Position numbers and translations under genes: made by a program. The notes beneath the pieces were generated by a model. That model ran no database searches. It saw nothing but the letters and a program-made list of their open reading frames with translations, and was not told the origin of the DNA. From assembly GCA_020628895.1 (NCBI GenBank), contig JAHDEM010000002.1, positions 48,271 to 112,270 on the forward strand: a DNA stretch of 64,000 bases, given 5' to 3'. Positions 28,147 to 37,959 of the stretch are shown here, piece after piece; position 1 is the first letter of the stretch, and every line of letters starts with the position of its first letter. The stretch comes from Candidatus Endobugula sp. (GTDB taxonomy: Bacteria; Pseudomonadota; Gammaproteobacteria; Pseudomonadales; Cellvibrionaceae).

Positions 28147-28875
28147 ATGAATTTTGATCCGCCTCTGCAGCCAGCCACATTAATACGCAGATACAAGCGC
28201 TTTTTAGCCGATATTGAACTGCCTAGTGGTGAATTAACTACTATTCACTGTGCGAACACGGGATCTATGAAAAATTGTATTGTGGAAAATAGCCCCTGTT
28301 GGTACTCAACATCCAGTAACCCCAAGCGTAAGTACCCATTTACTTGGGAATTAGCAACAACACCGGACGGCCATATTGCCGGTATTAATACGTCGAGAGC
28401 AAACTATTTAGTTCTCGAAGGTATCGAAAGTGGTGTGATTAGAGAACTGCAAGGGTACGCCCAATGCCGATCAGAAGTGCGTTACGGAAAAGAAAACAGT
28501 CGAATCGATTTTCTGCTCAGTGATGAAAGCATAGATGATATCACGACCAGAAAACCAATCTGTTATGTGGAAGTTAAAAACGTCACCTTAGGGATGGGAA
28601 ATGGTCTAGGTCAATTTCCTGATTCCGTTAGTCAACGTGCGAGTAAACATCTTCGTGAATTAATAGGCATGGTGCGTGATACACATCGGGCAGTATTGGT
28701 TTTTTGTGTTCAACACTCGGGTATCGAACGAGTCTCTCCTGCAGAAGAGATTGATCCTGAGTATGCAGCCATGTTGCGCAAAGCGGTTGATGAAGGAGTG
28801 GAAGTATTGGCTTATGGTGCAAGTATGAATCAGCACGAGATCGTTTTAAATAGAAAGCTCACGATAGAGTTGTGA
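28147..28875 (+). CDS. sfsA: DNA-binding protein/nuclease-like SfsA
   Basis: 242 residues. SfsA was found as a multicopy stimulator of maltose genes in E. coli. The fold combines an OB-like N-terminus with a restriction-endonuclease-like domain. CANTGSMKNC, NTSRANYLV, SRIDFLL and CYVEVKNVTL are the family blocks, with D and E-V-K in the nuclease-like pattern. An ATG at 28136 stops after four codons, so 28147 is the start. Confidence 0.94.
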   Translation: MNFDPPLQPATLIRRYKRFLADIELPSGELTTIHCANTGSMKNCIVENSPCWYSTSSNPKRKYPFTWELATTPDGHIAGINTSRANYLVLEGIESGVIRELQGYAQCRSEVRYGKENSRIDFLLSDESIDDITTRKPICYVEVKNVTLGMGNGLGQFPDSVSQRASKHLRELIGMVRDTHRAVLVFCVQHSGIERVSPAEEIDPEYAAMLRKAVDEGVEVLAYGASMNQHEIVLNRKLTIEL

Positions 28876-28991
28876 CTACCTAAAATGAATGATGAGTTTT
28901 TTAGTTTAATATAGACAAGAATATTATTAGTAGTGTGAATAAAAAATAAAATTTTGCCCTGGTTATTGATCTTGAAACTAAAATTTTAGAG

Positions 28992-29025
28992 GCAAGGAAG
29001 TGAGTTGTTATGACTAACTTCCTTA
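28992..29025. terminator. Possible bidirectional terminator between sfsA and htpX
   Basis: aaggaagt near 28995 pairs with acttcctt near 29017 across a loop of about 15 bases, in the gap between convergent sfsA and htpX. A/T-rich flanks are present but there is no clean T-run. Confidence 0.4.
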
Positions 29026-29048
29026 CTCTTCAATTTTAGGCAATGGTA

Positions 29049-29948
29049 TTATAAATTTCTTAAAGCTGTAATACGCTCTTGTAAAGGAGGGTGACTCATA
29101 AAAAGCTTACCAAAGCTTTGCTTGAAACCACTGCTAATGCCAAAGGCTTGAAATGTATCTGGCATGGAGCTTGGAACTTTGGCTTGTTGCTCTGCGAGTA
29201 ATCGATTAAGGGCGCTTATCATCGACGCTTTGTCGGCAAGGTGTGCACCTGCAGCATCGGCTTTAAATTCTCTGTATCGGGAAAATTTCATTACGATAAT
29301 ACTAGCTAATACCCCGAGCACTAGTTCTGCAAATATAGTCGCAACGAAAAAACCTATGCCATGACCGCGTTCATTTTTGAAAATAGCTTTATCAACAAAG
29401 TGGCCAAAAATGCGGGCGAAAAACATCACAAATGTATTAACTACTCCTTGGATAAGACTAAGAGTTACCATATCGCCATTCGCGACGTGACCAATTTCGT
29501 GGGCCATGACTGCTCGTATTTCATTACGGTCAAACCGTTGCAGTAGCCCTTGGCTCACAGCGACCAGTGCTTTGTTTTTATTCCATCCTGTCGCAAAGGC
29601 ATTCGATTCAGGTGCGGGGAATATGCCCACCTCTGGCATATTAATTCCAGCTTTAGTAGACAACTGTCCAACAGTGTCTAGGAGCCAGCGTTCCTGTTCT
29701 GTTTGAGGGTTATCAATTATGCGAGTGCCAGTAGAACGCTTTGCCATCCACTTAGAGATAAATAGCGAAATAAAAGATCCGCTAAATCCAAATACGGCAC
29801 AAAAAATAAGCAGGCTGGTTAAATTAAGCCCTGATCCTTGTAAATAAGGTTCAACACCTAGTAGGCGTAGTGTAATACTAGCAATTAAAATAATCGCGAG
29901 GTTAGTCAGTAAAAACAAACCAATACGCATCATATTAAGACTCCACAA
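29049..29948 (-). CDS. htpX: Membrane zinc protease HtpX
   Basis: 299 residues. HtpX is an inner-membrane M48 metalloprotease that removes misfolded membrane proteins. Two N-terminal membrane segments (about 7-25 and 40-62) precede [20 protein letters not shown] and the zinc motif [11 protein letters not shown]. Two more hydrophobic segments follow, then the ligand region [15 protein letters not shown]. Length and layout are normal. In E. coli it belongs to the heat and Cpx responses; no such promoter was identified here. Confidence 0.96.
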   Translation of the reverse strand: MWSLNMMRIGLFLLTNLAIILIASITLRLLGVEPYLQGSGLNLTSLLIFCAVFGFSGSFISLFISKWMAKRSTGTRIIDNPQTEQERWLLDTVGQLSTKAGINMPEVGIFPAPESNAFATGWNKNKALVAVSQGLLQRFDRNEIRAVMAHEIGHVANGDMVTLSLIQGVVNTFVMFFARIFGHFVDKAIFKNERGHGIGFFVATIFAELVLGVLASIIVMKFSRYREFKADAAGAHLADKASMISALNRLLAEQQAKVPSSMPDTFQAFGISSGFKQSFGKLFMSHPPLQERITALRNL

Positions 29949-30090
29949 ACAAAAATAAATAACGATACCCTTATGATGCTTGCGAATAGATAAAATTCAA
30001 TGGTCTTATTGCATTTTATTTGTAAATAGCTAAGTTGGGCTCAATAGAAGACACAGTATTATTTGAATAATATGTGCTGCTGACAATATG

Positions 30091-30366
30091 TCAGGATAGT
30101 GTGGTGGCTTCACCAGCATCTTCCAATAGTTGTTGCTTAAGCTCTGGAGCTAGTTGATTCCAATGAGTATCTATTAGGGCACCTTGCAGAGCATAGAGCA
30201 TAACTTTGGAGACATGAATATCCCTACGTTTAATGCGTAAGTATGCTTCAACTGGGCCAATATTTTGCAAGTCGTCATAGGTGTTAATGCCAACCGCATG
30301 CAAAATGTTGACAGAGGCCGCGCCAAGGTTCTTTAGCTGGGTTAGTTCACTTAGTTCTTTACTCAT
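30091..30366 (-). CDS. TfoX C-terminal domain protein
   Basis: 91 residues. LKNLGAASVNILHAVGINTYDDLQNIGPVEAYLRIK is the TfoX C-terminal (Sxy) domain, a helix-hairpin-helix-like fold. The N-terminal domain found in full TfoX competence regulators is absent. Stand-alone proteins of this kind are widespread and of unknown role. A direct function in competence cannot be claimed. Confidence 0.85.
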   Translation of the reverse strand: MSKELSELTQLKNLGAASVNILHAVGINTYDDLQNIGPVEAYLRIKRRDIHVSKVMLYALQGALIDTHWNQLAPELKQQLLEDAGEATTLS

Positions 30367-30615
30367 AACAATATATTATTTTTATTATTGGTTGCCATTT
30401 ACGGCTTCTTATACCGAGTGTTCTTTCAGCGTGTACAAGTACTTAATTGCAGATATAAAGTAACATGAAATATGTAGCGATAGCCATCCTTTAAGTCATA
30501 GGAGTCTAACTGGACATATTCATCCTACTGACATAATCATAGTGCCAATTGAGGATTTATGCTAGGGTCTATTGCACTTTTGATCGATCAATATTAATGG
30601 GTGTTGGTAAGTAAC

Positions 30616-31323
30616 ATGGAGACAGTGAAAAACAATAAGCTATTACAATGTGTGGGGCGCGATGAGCAGCATTTAAGTGCTTTACCTAATCACAATGGCA
30701 TTAAAATACACTCGCAAGTTATTGCTCCGTTGTTGGAATTAATGAGTGCCGCTAAGCAGGAGGGATTTGAACTGCGTGTTGCGAGTGGGTATCGTAGCTT
30801 TGAACGTCAGCGTCTGATATGGAATCAAAAATGCTTAGGATTGCGTCCTACCTTAAACAATGATGGGCAAGTTATTGACATTCATCAGCTGTCTCCCCTA
30901 GAAAAAATTAAGGCGATTATGCGTTGGTCTGCATTACCTGGGTCTTCTAGACATCATTGGGGTACTGACTTCGATATTTATGATGCCTCGGCAATGCCAG
31001 ATGATTACCAATTGCAGTTGCATCCTGACGAGTACAGTCAAGATGGGTTATTCGGTCCGATGATGACATGGCTAACATCATATTTAGCTTCGCCAGTTGC
31101 CCCGGATTTTTATCGTCCTTATTTACAGGATAGCGGTGGTGTTGCACCTGAATTGTGGCATTTAAGTTATCGACCTATCGCGAAAGAATATATGAGGCAT
31201 ATGTCACAGGAGCGAGTGCTTGAACACTTGCAGCACTTGCCAAGCGAGCATAAGATAGAAGAACAGCAAACAGTAATTAACCATTTACCCTTTATTTACT
31301 CACGTTATTTGCACTGCTCTTAG
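30616..31323 (+). CDS. D-Ala-D-Ala carboxypeptidase, VanY/LdcB type (M15B)
   Basis: 235 residues from ATG 30616 (GGTAAG five bases upstream); GTG 30601 is an alternative. Family M15B zinc motifs are complete: LRVASGYRSFERQ, then SRHHWGTDFDIYD (His and Asp ligands), and PELWHLSYRP (His ligand). Such enzymes trim the terminal D-Ala from peptidoglycan stem peptides. No signal peptide or lipobox is visible, which is unusual for a cell-wall enzyme and leaves its location open. Confidence 0.88.
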   Translation: METVKNNKLLQCVGRDEQHLSALPNHNGIKIHSQVIAPLLELMSAAKQEGFELRVASGYRSFERQRLIWNQKCLGLRPTLNNDGQVIDIHQLSPLEKIKAIMRWSALPGSSRHHWGTDFDIYDASAMPDDYQLQLHPDEYSQDGLFGPMMTWLTSYLASPVAPDFYRPYLQDSGGVAPELWHLSYRPIAKEYMRHMSQERVLEHLQHLPSEHKIEEQQTVINHLPFIYSRYLHCS

Positions 31324-31363
31324 TTATAACGTTAAGTTTTTGTTAAGAAAGTAGATACATAAA

Positions 31364-32209
31364 ATGACAATGAACAATCAATCAGTAATGACCATTGATA
31401 AGCAAGCTTTCGGTGATAATCGTGATTCCATGCATCAGAGTATTTGGAATAATATGCGAGAAGAAGCGCAGCTGGCGAGTGAAGAAAACCCGCTAATGGC
31501 GAGCTATTTTCACGTCAACATTCTTAATCATTCAAGCTTTGCTTCTGCGATTAGTTTTTTCTTGTCCAACCATTTAGCATCCGATGCAGTGCCAGCAATG
31601 ATTATTCGTGATGTGTGTGAGCAAGCGATGGAAGATGATGTATCTATCGAAACGAATATGCTGGAGGATTTGTTAGCCCATTACACTCGTGATCCTGCCT
31701 GTGAACAATACATCACTCCCTTTCTTTACTTCAAAGGTTATCACGCGATACAAAGTTACCGAATTGCGCATTATTTGTGGAAGAGCAAGCGTAAATTAAT
31801 GGCCTTTTACATTCAAAGTCGTGTGACTGAACGGTTTGATGTAGATATTCACCCGGCTGCACGCATTGCTGGTGGTTTAATGGTTGATCACGCAACGGGT
31901 GTGGTTATTGGCGAAACGACAAAAATAGAAAAGAATGTTTCGATGCTACATGCTGTCACATTAGGAGGCAGTGGTTTAGATGGAGGGAAGCGCCACCCAA
32001 CTATTCGCGAAGGTGTATTGTTAAGTGTCGGTTCAAAAATATTAGGCAACATCGAAATAGGGGAAGGGGCTAAAGTGGGTGCAGGTAGTGTTGTCTTGAC
32101 GGATATGCCTGCGCATTCAACGATTGTTGGTGTTCCAGCAAAAGTGGTTGGTCGATGCAGTGACAATATGCCTGCATTAGAAATGGACCATCATATCGAT
32201 GGTGATTAA
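31364..32209 (+). CDS. cysE: Serine O-acetyltransferase
   Basis: 281 residues. CysE makes O-acetylserine, the acceptor for sulfide in cysteine synthesis. An N-terminal helical SATase domain (about 30-140) includes LSNHLASDAVPA, and a left-handed beta-helix follows. FDVDIHPAARIAGGLMVDHATGVVIGET and HAVTLGG with GGKRHPTI carry the active-site residues. Methionines at 1 and 3 are both plausible starts. The next gene begins two bases after the stop. Confidence 0.95.
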   Translation: MTMNNQSVMTIDKQAFGDNRDSMHQSIWNNMREEAQLASEENPLMASYFHVNILNHSSFASAISFFLSNHLASDAVPAMIIRDVCEQAMEDDVSIETNMLEDLLAHYTRDPACEQYITPFLYFKGYHAIQSYRIAHYLWKSKRKLMAFYIQSRVTERFDVDIHPAARIAGGLMVDHATGVVIGETTKIEKNVSMLHAVTLGGSGLDGGKRHPTIREGVLLSVGSKILGNIEIGEGAKVGAGSVVLTDMPAHSTIVGVPAKVVGRCSDNMPALEMDHHIDGD

Positions 32210-32211
32210 TT

Positions 32212-32919
32212 ATGGCTGATCACGTGTTATTTGATGTTATTTTCACTGGTGATATTGCCGATGGTTTTAGCCGGGATGTAGTTAGGCAAAAAGTGGCGGA
32301 CCTATTTAAAATCGATACCAATAAGGCACAGGCTTTACTGGATAATAAAAATGTATCGCTCAAAAAAAATCTTGATGAAAAAACCGCTAAAAAGTACCAA
32401 CAAATTTTAGATAGTATTGGTCTTATAGTGGTTATTCGCTCACAGAAAGTGCAGCGACCTGAGCCTCATTCTAATAATAATGCTCAAAAAGTGGCTCCTC
32501 ATTTTAATGATCAAAAAAATATTGGTAGCGAGTCACCGGCCTCTGACCTGAAAAAGTCAGCTCCTGATTGGAAAATTGATGAAGTGGGTGTCTTACTTAC
32601 GCATTCAACCTTAGACGAAAAAAGGCCAACCATTAAAGCTCCGTCATATACATTGGCAGAATTGCCTTGTAACATTTTACGGCCTGAGGAAATGCAATCA
32701 TCTCCGGCAGCGCCTGTTTTTCCATCAGTGAATACTATCACTATTAACCAAGTAGGAGAGTCTTTACTTGAAGACGCCGAACGTCAGATTGAGGAAGAAG
32801 TTGAAGTGAGTATTGATCATTTATCAACACATCAAGTGGGCGGCGATTTACTGTCAAATGATGAAAAACAAAAACCTATCTTAAAAAATATTGATGTTAC
32901 GCACTTGTCAGTTGAATAA
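32212..32919 (+). CDS. Uncharacterised protein, two-part, coupled to cysE
   Basis: 235 residues, not assigned to a named family. Residues about 5-75 form a compact alpha/beta-looking unit (DVIFTGDIADGFSRDVVRQK, then LFKID, LDNKNVSLKKNLDEKTAKKYQQIL). I recall similar N-terminal units in other gammaproteobacterial proteins of unknown function. The middle is low complexity. Near the C-terminus two short similar pieces occur, QVGESLLEDAE and QVGGDLLSNDE. No membrane segment or signal peptide. It starts two bases after cysE, so translational coupling is likely. The 247-base gap after it is AT-rich with no element identified. Confidence 0.75.
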   Translation: MADHVLFDVIFTGDIADGFSRDVVRQKVADLFKIDTNKAQALLDNKNVSLKKNLDEKTAKKYQQILDSIGLIVVIRSQKVQRPEPHSNNNAQKVAPHFNDQKNIGSESPASDLKKSAPDWKIDEVGVLLTHSTLDEKRPTIKAPSYTLAELPCNILRPEEMQSSPAAPVFPSVNTITINQVGESLLEDAERQIEEEVEVSIDHLSTHQVGGDLLSNDEKQKPILKNIDVTHLSVE

Positions 32920-33166
32920 TTTCATGTGGTTAAATTTTTAACAGAAAGCCTACTCTTTATAAGGTTTTTATTGAAAGAGAAATTTTTAGTCTTCCTGAAT
33001 TTTCTGAAATTTTTAGTTTTTTCTTTTGTTTGAAAAAATAATTTTCTCTAGTGTCTACTCCCTAAATGCATTATTCTACATAGTGAAATAATTAAAAATA
33101 CTTTTTCCAGTTTGAAGGCAAAGTGTTTGTTTATATTGATTAATAATAAATAATGGGAGAAAAAAT

Positions 33167-33661
33167 ATGGGCGTAGTAACTATTCAGGGTAATCAGGTAG
33201 AAACCATTGGTGAACTTCCAGCAGTTGGGATGTCTGCTCCTGATTTCACATTGGTGCAAGCCGATGTATCAGATTTAACCCTAGGTAGTTTAGAGGGAAA
33301 GCAGATTGTACTTAATATTTTTCCTTCAATTGATACTGGCACATGTGCTACATCAGTTCGTGAGTTTAATCAGAAAGCCGCTTCTTTAGATAACGTTGTG
33401 GTTGTTTGTGTTTCTGCCGACTTACCATTTGCATTAGGACGATTTTGTGGGGCAGAGGGTATCGACAATGTGCTAGTTGGTTCGACATTTCGTTCGACCT
33501 TTGGTGTTGATTATGGTGTTACGTTCACTACAGGGCCAATTGCTGGCTTATTGTCTCGTGCTGTGGTGGTCATCGATGAAGAGGGCGCTGTTAAATATAC
33601 TGAGCAGGTTGCAGAAACAGCCGATGAGCCGAATTATGGTGCCGCTTTAGCCGTATTATAA
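33167..33661 (+). CDS. tpx: Thiol peroxidase (atypical 2-Cys peroxiredoxin)
   Basis: 164 residues. Tpx reduces lipid and alkyl hydroperoxides using thioredoxin and acts in the periplasm or cytoplasm. Peroxidatic C60 lies in SIDTGTC (T57 kept) and resolving C94 in GRFCGAEG, spacing typical of Tpx. The C-terminal DEPNYGAALAVL is also typical. GGGAGAAA precedes the ATG. It stands alone with a 247-base upstream gap. Confidence 0.96.
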   Translation: MGVVTIQGNQVETIGELPAVGMSAPDFTLVQADVSDLTLGSLEGKQIVLNIFPSIDTGTCATSVREFNQKAASLDNVVVVCVSADLPFALGRFCGAEGIDNVLVGSTFRSTFGVDYGVTFTTGPIAGLLSRAVVVIDEEGAVKYTEQVAETADEPNYGAALAVL

Positions 33662-33711
33662 TCTGTGGCATGATTTTCGTTTTGGAGGCTTCTTTTTTTG
33701 GGTAGCATTCT

Positions 33712-34848
33712 ATGGCTGAAGCATTTAAAAATTGGATTAATGTTGATGTTATTAGTGGTGTTGCCGCACACTTTATTAAACATAACCCTCGCTTTGACCA
33801 GCAGGGTTTTGTTGCTTTAGCTTCGGATAATTTAGACGCTTTAGAACTAAAGGCACGGATGGCGCAGGTGACTCAAGCAATGATTGAGTATTTGCCAGAG
33901 GATTTTGAACGAGCTGGAAAAATCATTTTAAACAGTTTAGGCCCTCCGTTAGGGGATGATTTGTCAGCAGGCAAAACCGATGACCTTGGCATAGGTGGTT
34001 GGGTGGTTATCTGCATGGCTGATTATGTTGCTTTGCAAGGACATGATCACTTTGCACTCTCAATGGAATTATTGAAAGCATTAACTCAGCGAGCAACCTC
34101 TGAGTTTTCTGTACGTGCCTTTTTACTGTCATCGAAAAAAGAACAAACTTTAGCAATGCTTTCTGATTGGGCATCCGACACAAATCCCCATGTTCGACGT
34201 TTGGTTTCTGAAGGTACTCGTCCTCGATTACCTTGGGCAACCCAGTTGCCTGACTTTATTAAAGATCCAGCTCCTGTCTTATCGCTATTAGAACAGTTGA
34301 AAGATGATGATAGTGAGTATGTTCGCAGATCTGTAGCTAATAACCTGAATGATATTGCGAAAGATCATCCTGATCGTGTGGCAGAGATTGCCCAAAAATG
34401 GATGAAAGGAGCTAGTGTTAATCGTCAGCGGCTTGTTAAACATGCTTGTCGAACATTAGTGAAGAATGGCCATAAGAAAACATTGCGTGTTTTAGGGTAT
34501 GGTCCCCCTAAATTAGAGCCAGTAGATATAGAAAATAATACATCTAAGTTGCAATTAGGGCAGGCATTAGAGTTTACTGTATCTCTACGCTCGAAAAGTA
34601 CTCGATCACAATCATTGGTGATCGATTATGCGATTCATCATCAAAAGGCAAACGGCACTCTATCCCCTAAAGTGTTTAAGTGGAAAACAATCAGTTTGTC
34701 TCCTGCAAAAGAAGTCGTTATCAGCAAAAAGCATGCGATCAAAAAAATAACAACACGTAAGTACTATGCAGGTGAACACAAGCTCGAACTCATCATTAAT
34801 GGTGTTTCTATGTGTATCGTTGATTTCGAATTAGAAGTTGATAGCTAA
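33712..34848 (+). CDS. alkC: DNA alkylation repair protein, AlkC-like, with C-terminal Ig-like domain
   Basis: 378 residues. Helical HEAT-like repeats cover about 1-265 with the signature pair VRRLVSEGTRPRLPW and YVRRSVANNLNDIAKDHP, typical of AlkC/AlkD glycosylases that excise N-alkylated bases (3-methyladenine, 3-methylcytosine). The last about 105 residues are beta-rich with alternating hydrophobics (LEFTVSLRSKS...LVIDYAI...HKLELIINGV) and resemble the Ig-like domain described for some AlkC proteins. It is located 51 bases after tpx, so both may answer to chemical damage. Confidence 0.83.
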   Translation: MAEAFKNWINVDVISGVAAHFIKHNPRFDQQGFVALASDNLDALELKARMAQVTQAMIEYLPEDFERAGKIILNSLGPPLGDDLSAGKTDDLGIGGWVVICMADYVALQGHDHFALSMELLKALTQRATSEFSVRAFLLSSKKEQTLAMLSDWASDTNPHVRRLVSEGTRPRLPWATQLPDFIKDPAPVLSLLEQLKDDDSEYVRRSVANNLNDIAKDHPDRVAEIAQKWMKGASVNRQRLVKHACRTLVKNGHKKTLRVLGYGPPKLEPVDIENNTSKLQLGQALEFTVSLRSKSTRSQSLVIDYAIHHQKANGTLSPKVFKWKTISLSPAKEVVISKKHAIKKITTRKYYAGEHKLELIINGVSMCIVDFELEVDS

Positions 34849-34930
34849 GTAAATACTATTTTTTTGATTATGGTAGTTATAAAAAAATAGCAAACATTAT
34901 CAACCCTGTATCTGTAGACTTTTACTGCCT

Positions 34931-35836
34931 ATGAAAAAGACAACACGACAACAATATGTCCAACGGTTGCATCGAGTAATCGATTATATTTTTGAACATC
35001 TCGACGATAACCTCGACGTAAATACCTTAGCGGATATTGCTATCTTATCGCCTTATCACTTCCATCGTATTTATCGACAAGTGATTCGTGAAACGGTCAA
35101 TACAACCGTGCGGCGTTTGCGACTACAAAAAGCAGCTGCTCAATTGATTCGTACGCAGCAGCCTATAGCTGCTATTGCAAAACAAACCTACTACTCATCA
35201 ATAGAAGCATTTAGTCGAGCATTTCTGCAGCAGTATGGAGAGTCTCCTGTCAGCTACAGAAAGCGTTGTGAGCATCATTTGTCTAATGTAGGCACAAACA
35301 ATGTACTTCTGCGACGTACAGCAGAGAGTACACAACAACCCCTACAAAAACAGGATGACAAAATAATGTTTGATATAGAAATAATCAATATTGATCAAAT
35401 ACCTCTTCTCGGGATTGACCATAAAGGCGATTATATGAATATAGGTAGTATTTTTGAGAAGCTATTTGTGTATGCTGGCTCTCATGGGTTACTCACAGAT
35501 AATACTCGCTCATTTGGGATTTATTACGATGACCCGCAAACGGTCGATATAGATAAGTTGCGATCAGTAGCATGTTTTAGCAGTGATATTGGTGCAGATA
35601 CACTAGATAATCCATCATTAAGAAATATAACAATCCCTGCCATGGCTTGTGCCCGTCTAGTGTTTAAAGGCTCATATGCAGAACTCAATAAAGCTTATGA
35701 CTATTTGTTTGGTAGTTGGCTACCCAATAGTGGTCGTGAGGCTGGTGACTTTCCTGCATTTGAGGAATATCTAAATGACCCTAAAACAACCCCTCCAGCC
35801 GAGCTGCTCACTGCCATACATTGCCCATTAAAATAA
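34931..35836 (+). CDS. AraC-family regulator with GyrI-like effector domain
   Basis: 301 residues. Two helix-turn-helix units make up the N-terminal AraC domain (about 10-112; SPYHFHRIYRQVIRET and YYSSIEAFSRAFLQQYGESP), and a GyrI-like small-molecule-binding domain covers about 145-300. This Rob/SoxS-like order is found in multidrug regulators. The genes it controls are not evident; the nearest downstream is nhaA. Confidence 0.9.
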   Translation: MKKTTRQQYVQRLHRVIDYIFEHLDDNLDVNTLADIAILSPYHFHRIYRQVIRETVNTTVRRLRLQKAAAQLIRTQQPIAAIAKQTYYSSIEAFSRAFLQQYGESPVSYRKRCEHHLSNVGTNNVLLRRTAESTQQPLQKQDDKIMFDIEIINIDQIPLLGIDHKGDYMNIGSIFEKLFVYAGSHGLLTDNTRSFGIYYDDPQTVDIDKLRSVACFSSDIGADTLDNPSLRNITIPAMACARLVFKGSYAELNKAYDYLFGSWLPNSGREAGDFPAFEEYLNDPKTTPPAELLTAIHCPLK

Positions 35837-36000
35837 CGTCTGCTCTATTATTGGTCAGCAGCCACTGTTGACCAATCGTCTTTCCTGTCTATTAGCTATT
35901 CATCTTTTTATTATGTGTATTTCGTATAATTGGGTTATGCTATCAAAGTCCAAAGTTGAAGTATTAAATGTAATAACTGACACTGTATTTGAGGAATAGT

Positions 36001-37203
36001 ATGAATAGTGTACATAAAGAAGAGCCCCTTTCTTTTATTGATAGTTTTTTAAAACTCGAATCGGCTGGCGGTATATTGCTGATATGCTCCGCAATATTGG
36101 CAATGATTATGGCCAATACCGCCTTATCACCTTTTTATGATCTGTTGTTATCCACACCTGTAGAGATTCGCATTGGTGCCCTTGAAATTGCTAAGCCTTT
36201 ATTGCTATGGATTAACGATGGTTTAATGGCTATTTTCTTTTTTCTTGTTGGCTTAGAGTTAAAAAGAGAATTGCTAGAAGGTGAGTTATCGGATAAGCGT
36301 AATATTATCCTTCCTGGCGTTGGTGCTATTGGTGGTATGGTGATTCCTGCGGCCATTTATCTGTACTTTAACTATCAAGACCCTGTTGCGGTTAAAGGTT
36401 GGGCTATCCCTGCAGCGACCGATATTGCTTTTGCCTTAGGGGTATTAGCATTATTAGGTTCGCGGGTACCAGTGGCCATCAAAATATTTTTAACATCGTT
36501 GGCTATCTTCGATGATATTGGTGCGATTGTTATTATTGCTATTTTTTACACCTCTAATATTTCTCTTACTGCTCTTGCCGTTGTGGCGATTTGTATTCCT
36601 ATCTTATTTATACTCAATAGAAATAATGTGATTACTAAAAGCCCTTATATTTTGATAGGGGTGATTATGTGGGTGGCTACATTAAAGTCAGGTGTACATG
36701 CCACTCTTGCAGGGGTGTTATTGGCAATGTTTATACCTTTGCGCTCTGCAAAGGACCCTGACGTATCTCCACTCAAAAGTCTTGAGCATGATCTGCACAC
36801 TATCGTTGCCTTCTTTGTGCTACCTGTTTTTGCTTTTGCCAATGCAGGGATTAGCTTTGCAGGTGTGGGTTTTGAACAGATATTACATAATGTTCCTATA
36901 GGTATTGCATTAGGTTTGTTTTTTGGAAAGCAGATTGGTATCTTTGGTTTATGTGGCTTACTCATTAAACTGAAAATAGTCAGCTTCCCTAAAGGGATGA
37001 ATTGGGGGGTGTTATATGGTACCTCTGCTTTGTGTGGTATTGGTTTTACAATGAGTTTATTTATCGGTTCTCTTGCGTTTGAAGAGACGGGTGTTGATTT
37101 ATTATTTGACGAGCGCTTGGGCATTATTCTTGGCTCGTTATTATCCGGTGTCGTCGGGTATATTATCCTGCATTTTTCCTTGCCGAGGAAAAGTAGCGAG
37201 TGA
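36001..37203 (+). CDS. nhaA: Na+/H+ antiporter NhaA
   Basis: 400 residues from ATG 36001, chosen because GAGG at 35991-35994 fits it; the TTG at 35989 lies within that site. About 12 membrane segments. The ion-binding pair of aspartates is in FLTSLAIFDDIGAI near residues 169-170, and LKSGVHATLAGVLLA and FFVLPVFAFANAG are family blocks. NhaA exchanges 2 H+ for 1 Na+ at alkaline pH, sensible in a saline habitat. Its stop overlaps the next start. Confidence 0.96.
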   Translation: MNSVHKEEPLSFIDSFLKLESAGGILLICSAILAMIMANTALSPFYDLLLSTPVEIRIGALEIAKPLLLWINDGLMAIFFFLVGLELKRELLEGELSDKRNIILPGVGAIGGMVIPAAIYLYFNYQDPVAVKGWAIPAATDIAFALGVLALLGSRVPVAIKIFLTSLAIFDDIGAIVIIAIFYTSNISLTALAVVAICIPILFILNRNNVITKSPYILIGVIMWVATLKSGVHATLAGVLLAMFIPLRSAKDPDVSPLKSLEHDLHTIVAFFVLPVFAFANAGISFAGVGFEQILHNVPIGIALGLFFGKQIGIFGLCGLLIKLKIVSFPKGMNWGVLYGTSALCGIGFTMSLFIGSLAFEETGVDLLFDERLGIILGSLLSGVVGYIILHFSLPRKSSE

Positions 37204-37568
37204 ATGTTGAGGCGGTAAAAACCTTTTGTTTGTCGTTACCTTGTGTTGTGGAAAACGCACAAGGTGACCCTGCCAATATACTGTCTTACCGTATTAAAGA
37301 TAAGAAATTTGCTTATTTTAAAACCAGTGAACCAGAAAGATGGCGTTTTAGCTTTCGTGTGAGCCCAGATAGGTTTTTAGAACTGACTGATCAGCCTGGT
37401 ATTAAACCTGCACGCTATATGCATCGCTTTCATTGGGTATCCGTTGTTCAGGTAAACACAATGGATGAGGGTTATTTACAAGAATTAATATTATGGTCTT
37501 ATCAAAAAGCGATCAGTAGCTTATCTAAAAAACGGCAAGAAGATATTAGGCGAGACTCAAAAGTATAA
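37200..37568 (+). CDS. MmcQ/YjbR family protein
   Basis: 122 residues. The CyaY-like YjbR fold is seen in FCLSLPCVVENAQGDPANILSYRIKDKKFAYF and PARYMHRFHWVSV. Members bind DNA in structural studies but have no settled function. It uses a GTG start overlapping the last bases of nhaA, so coupled translation is likely. Confidence 0.85.
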   Translation: MNVEAVKTFCLSLPCVVENAQGDPANILSYRIKDKKFAYFKTSEPERWRFSFRVSPDRFLELTDQPGIKPARYMHRFHWVSVVQVNTMDEGYLQELILWSYQKAISSLSKKRQEDIRRDSKV

Positions 37569-37631
37569 GCATCGTCATAGTTGAGTATTGCCGAATAATA
37601 CGACAGTCGTTTTACATTTAAGGTGCCGTAT

Positions 37632-37952
37632 ATGACAACATTAAGGCAGATGTTAACTCAAAAGCTATTAATTCTTGATGAGGTGACTGAAGAGTTATGG
37701 CCTGATCGGGACGATGGTTTTTCATCTTTGTTATATAAAGGTAAAGAGTTTGCGCACTTTCATCACGATAATGAAATTGATCTGCGGTTAACAAAAAAAG
37801 TCATTGCCCAAGAGCTATTGCAACATCCTGCCCGCTCTGAAAACCATCCCAATCGTTCAGCTTCTTCACCTTGGGTCGAGGTGGGTTTTTATAGTAAGGA
37901 AGACGTCGATAATGTTTTCAGGTTGGCTCAACTAGCGATACAGCAGCGATAA
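37632..37952 (+). CDS. Luciferase-domain (DUF5519-like) protein
   Basis: 106 residues from ATG 37632, with aaggtg upstream; GTG at 37623 is an alternative. KGKEFAHFHHDNEIDLRLTKKVI and SPWVEVGFYSKEDVDNVFRLAQLA match the small family annotated as luciferase-domain or DUF5519, whose role is unknown. Seven bases separate it from the HAD gene. Confidence 0.7.
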   Translation: MTTLRQMLTQKLLILDEVTEELWPDRDDGFSSLLYKGKEFAHFHHDNEIDLRLTKKVIAQELLQHPARSENHPNRSASSPWVEVGFYSKEDVDNVFRLAQLAIQQR

Positions 37953-37959
37953 TATAGCT

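Noticed and set aside
35989..36000. TTG start for nhaA
   Set aside because: The codon lies directly before the Shine-Dalgarno that serves ATG 36001.
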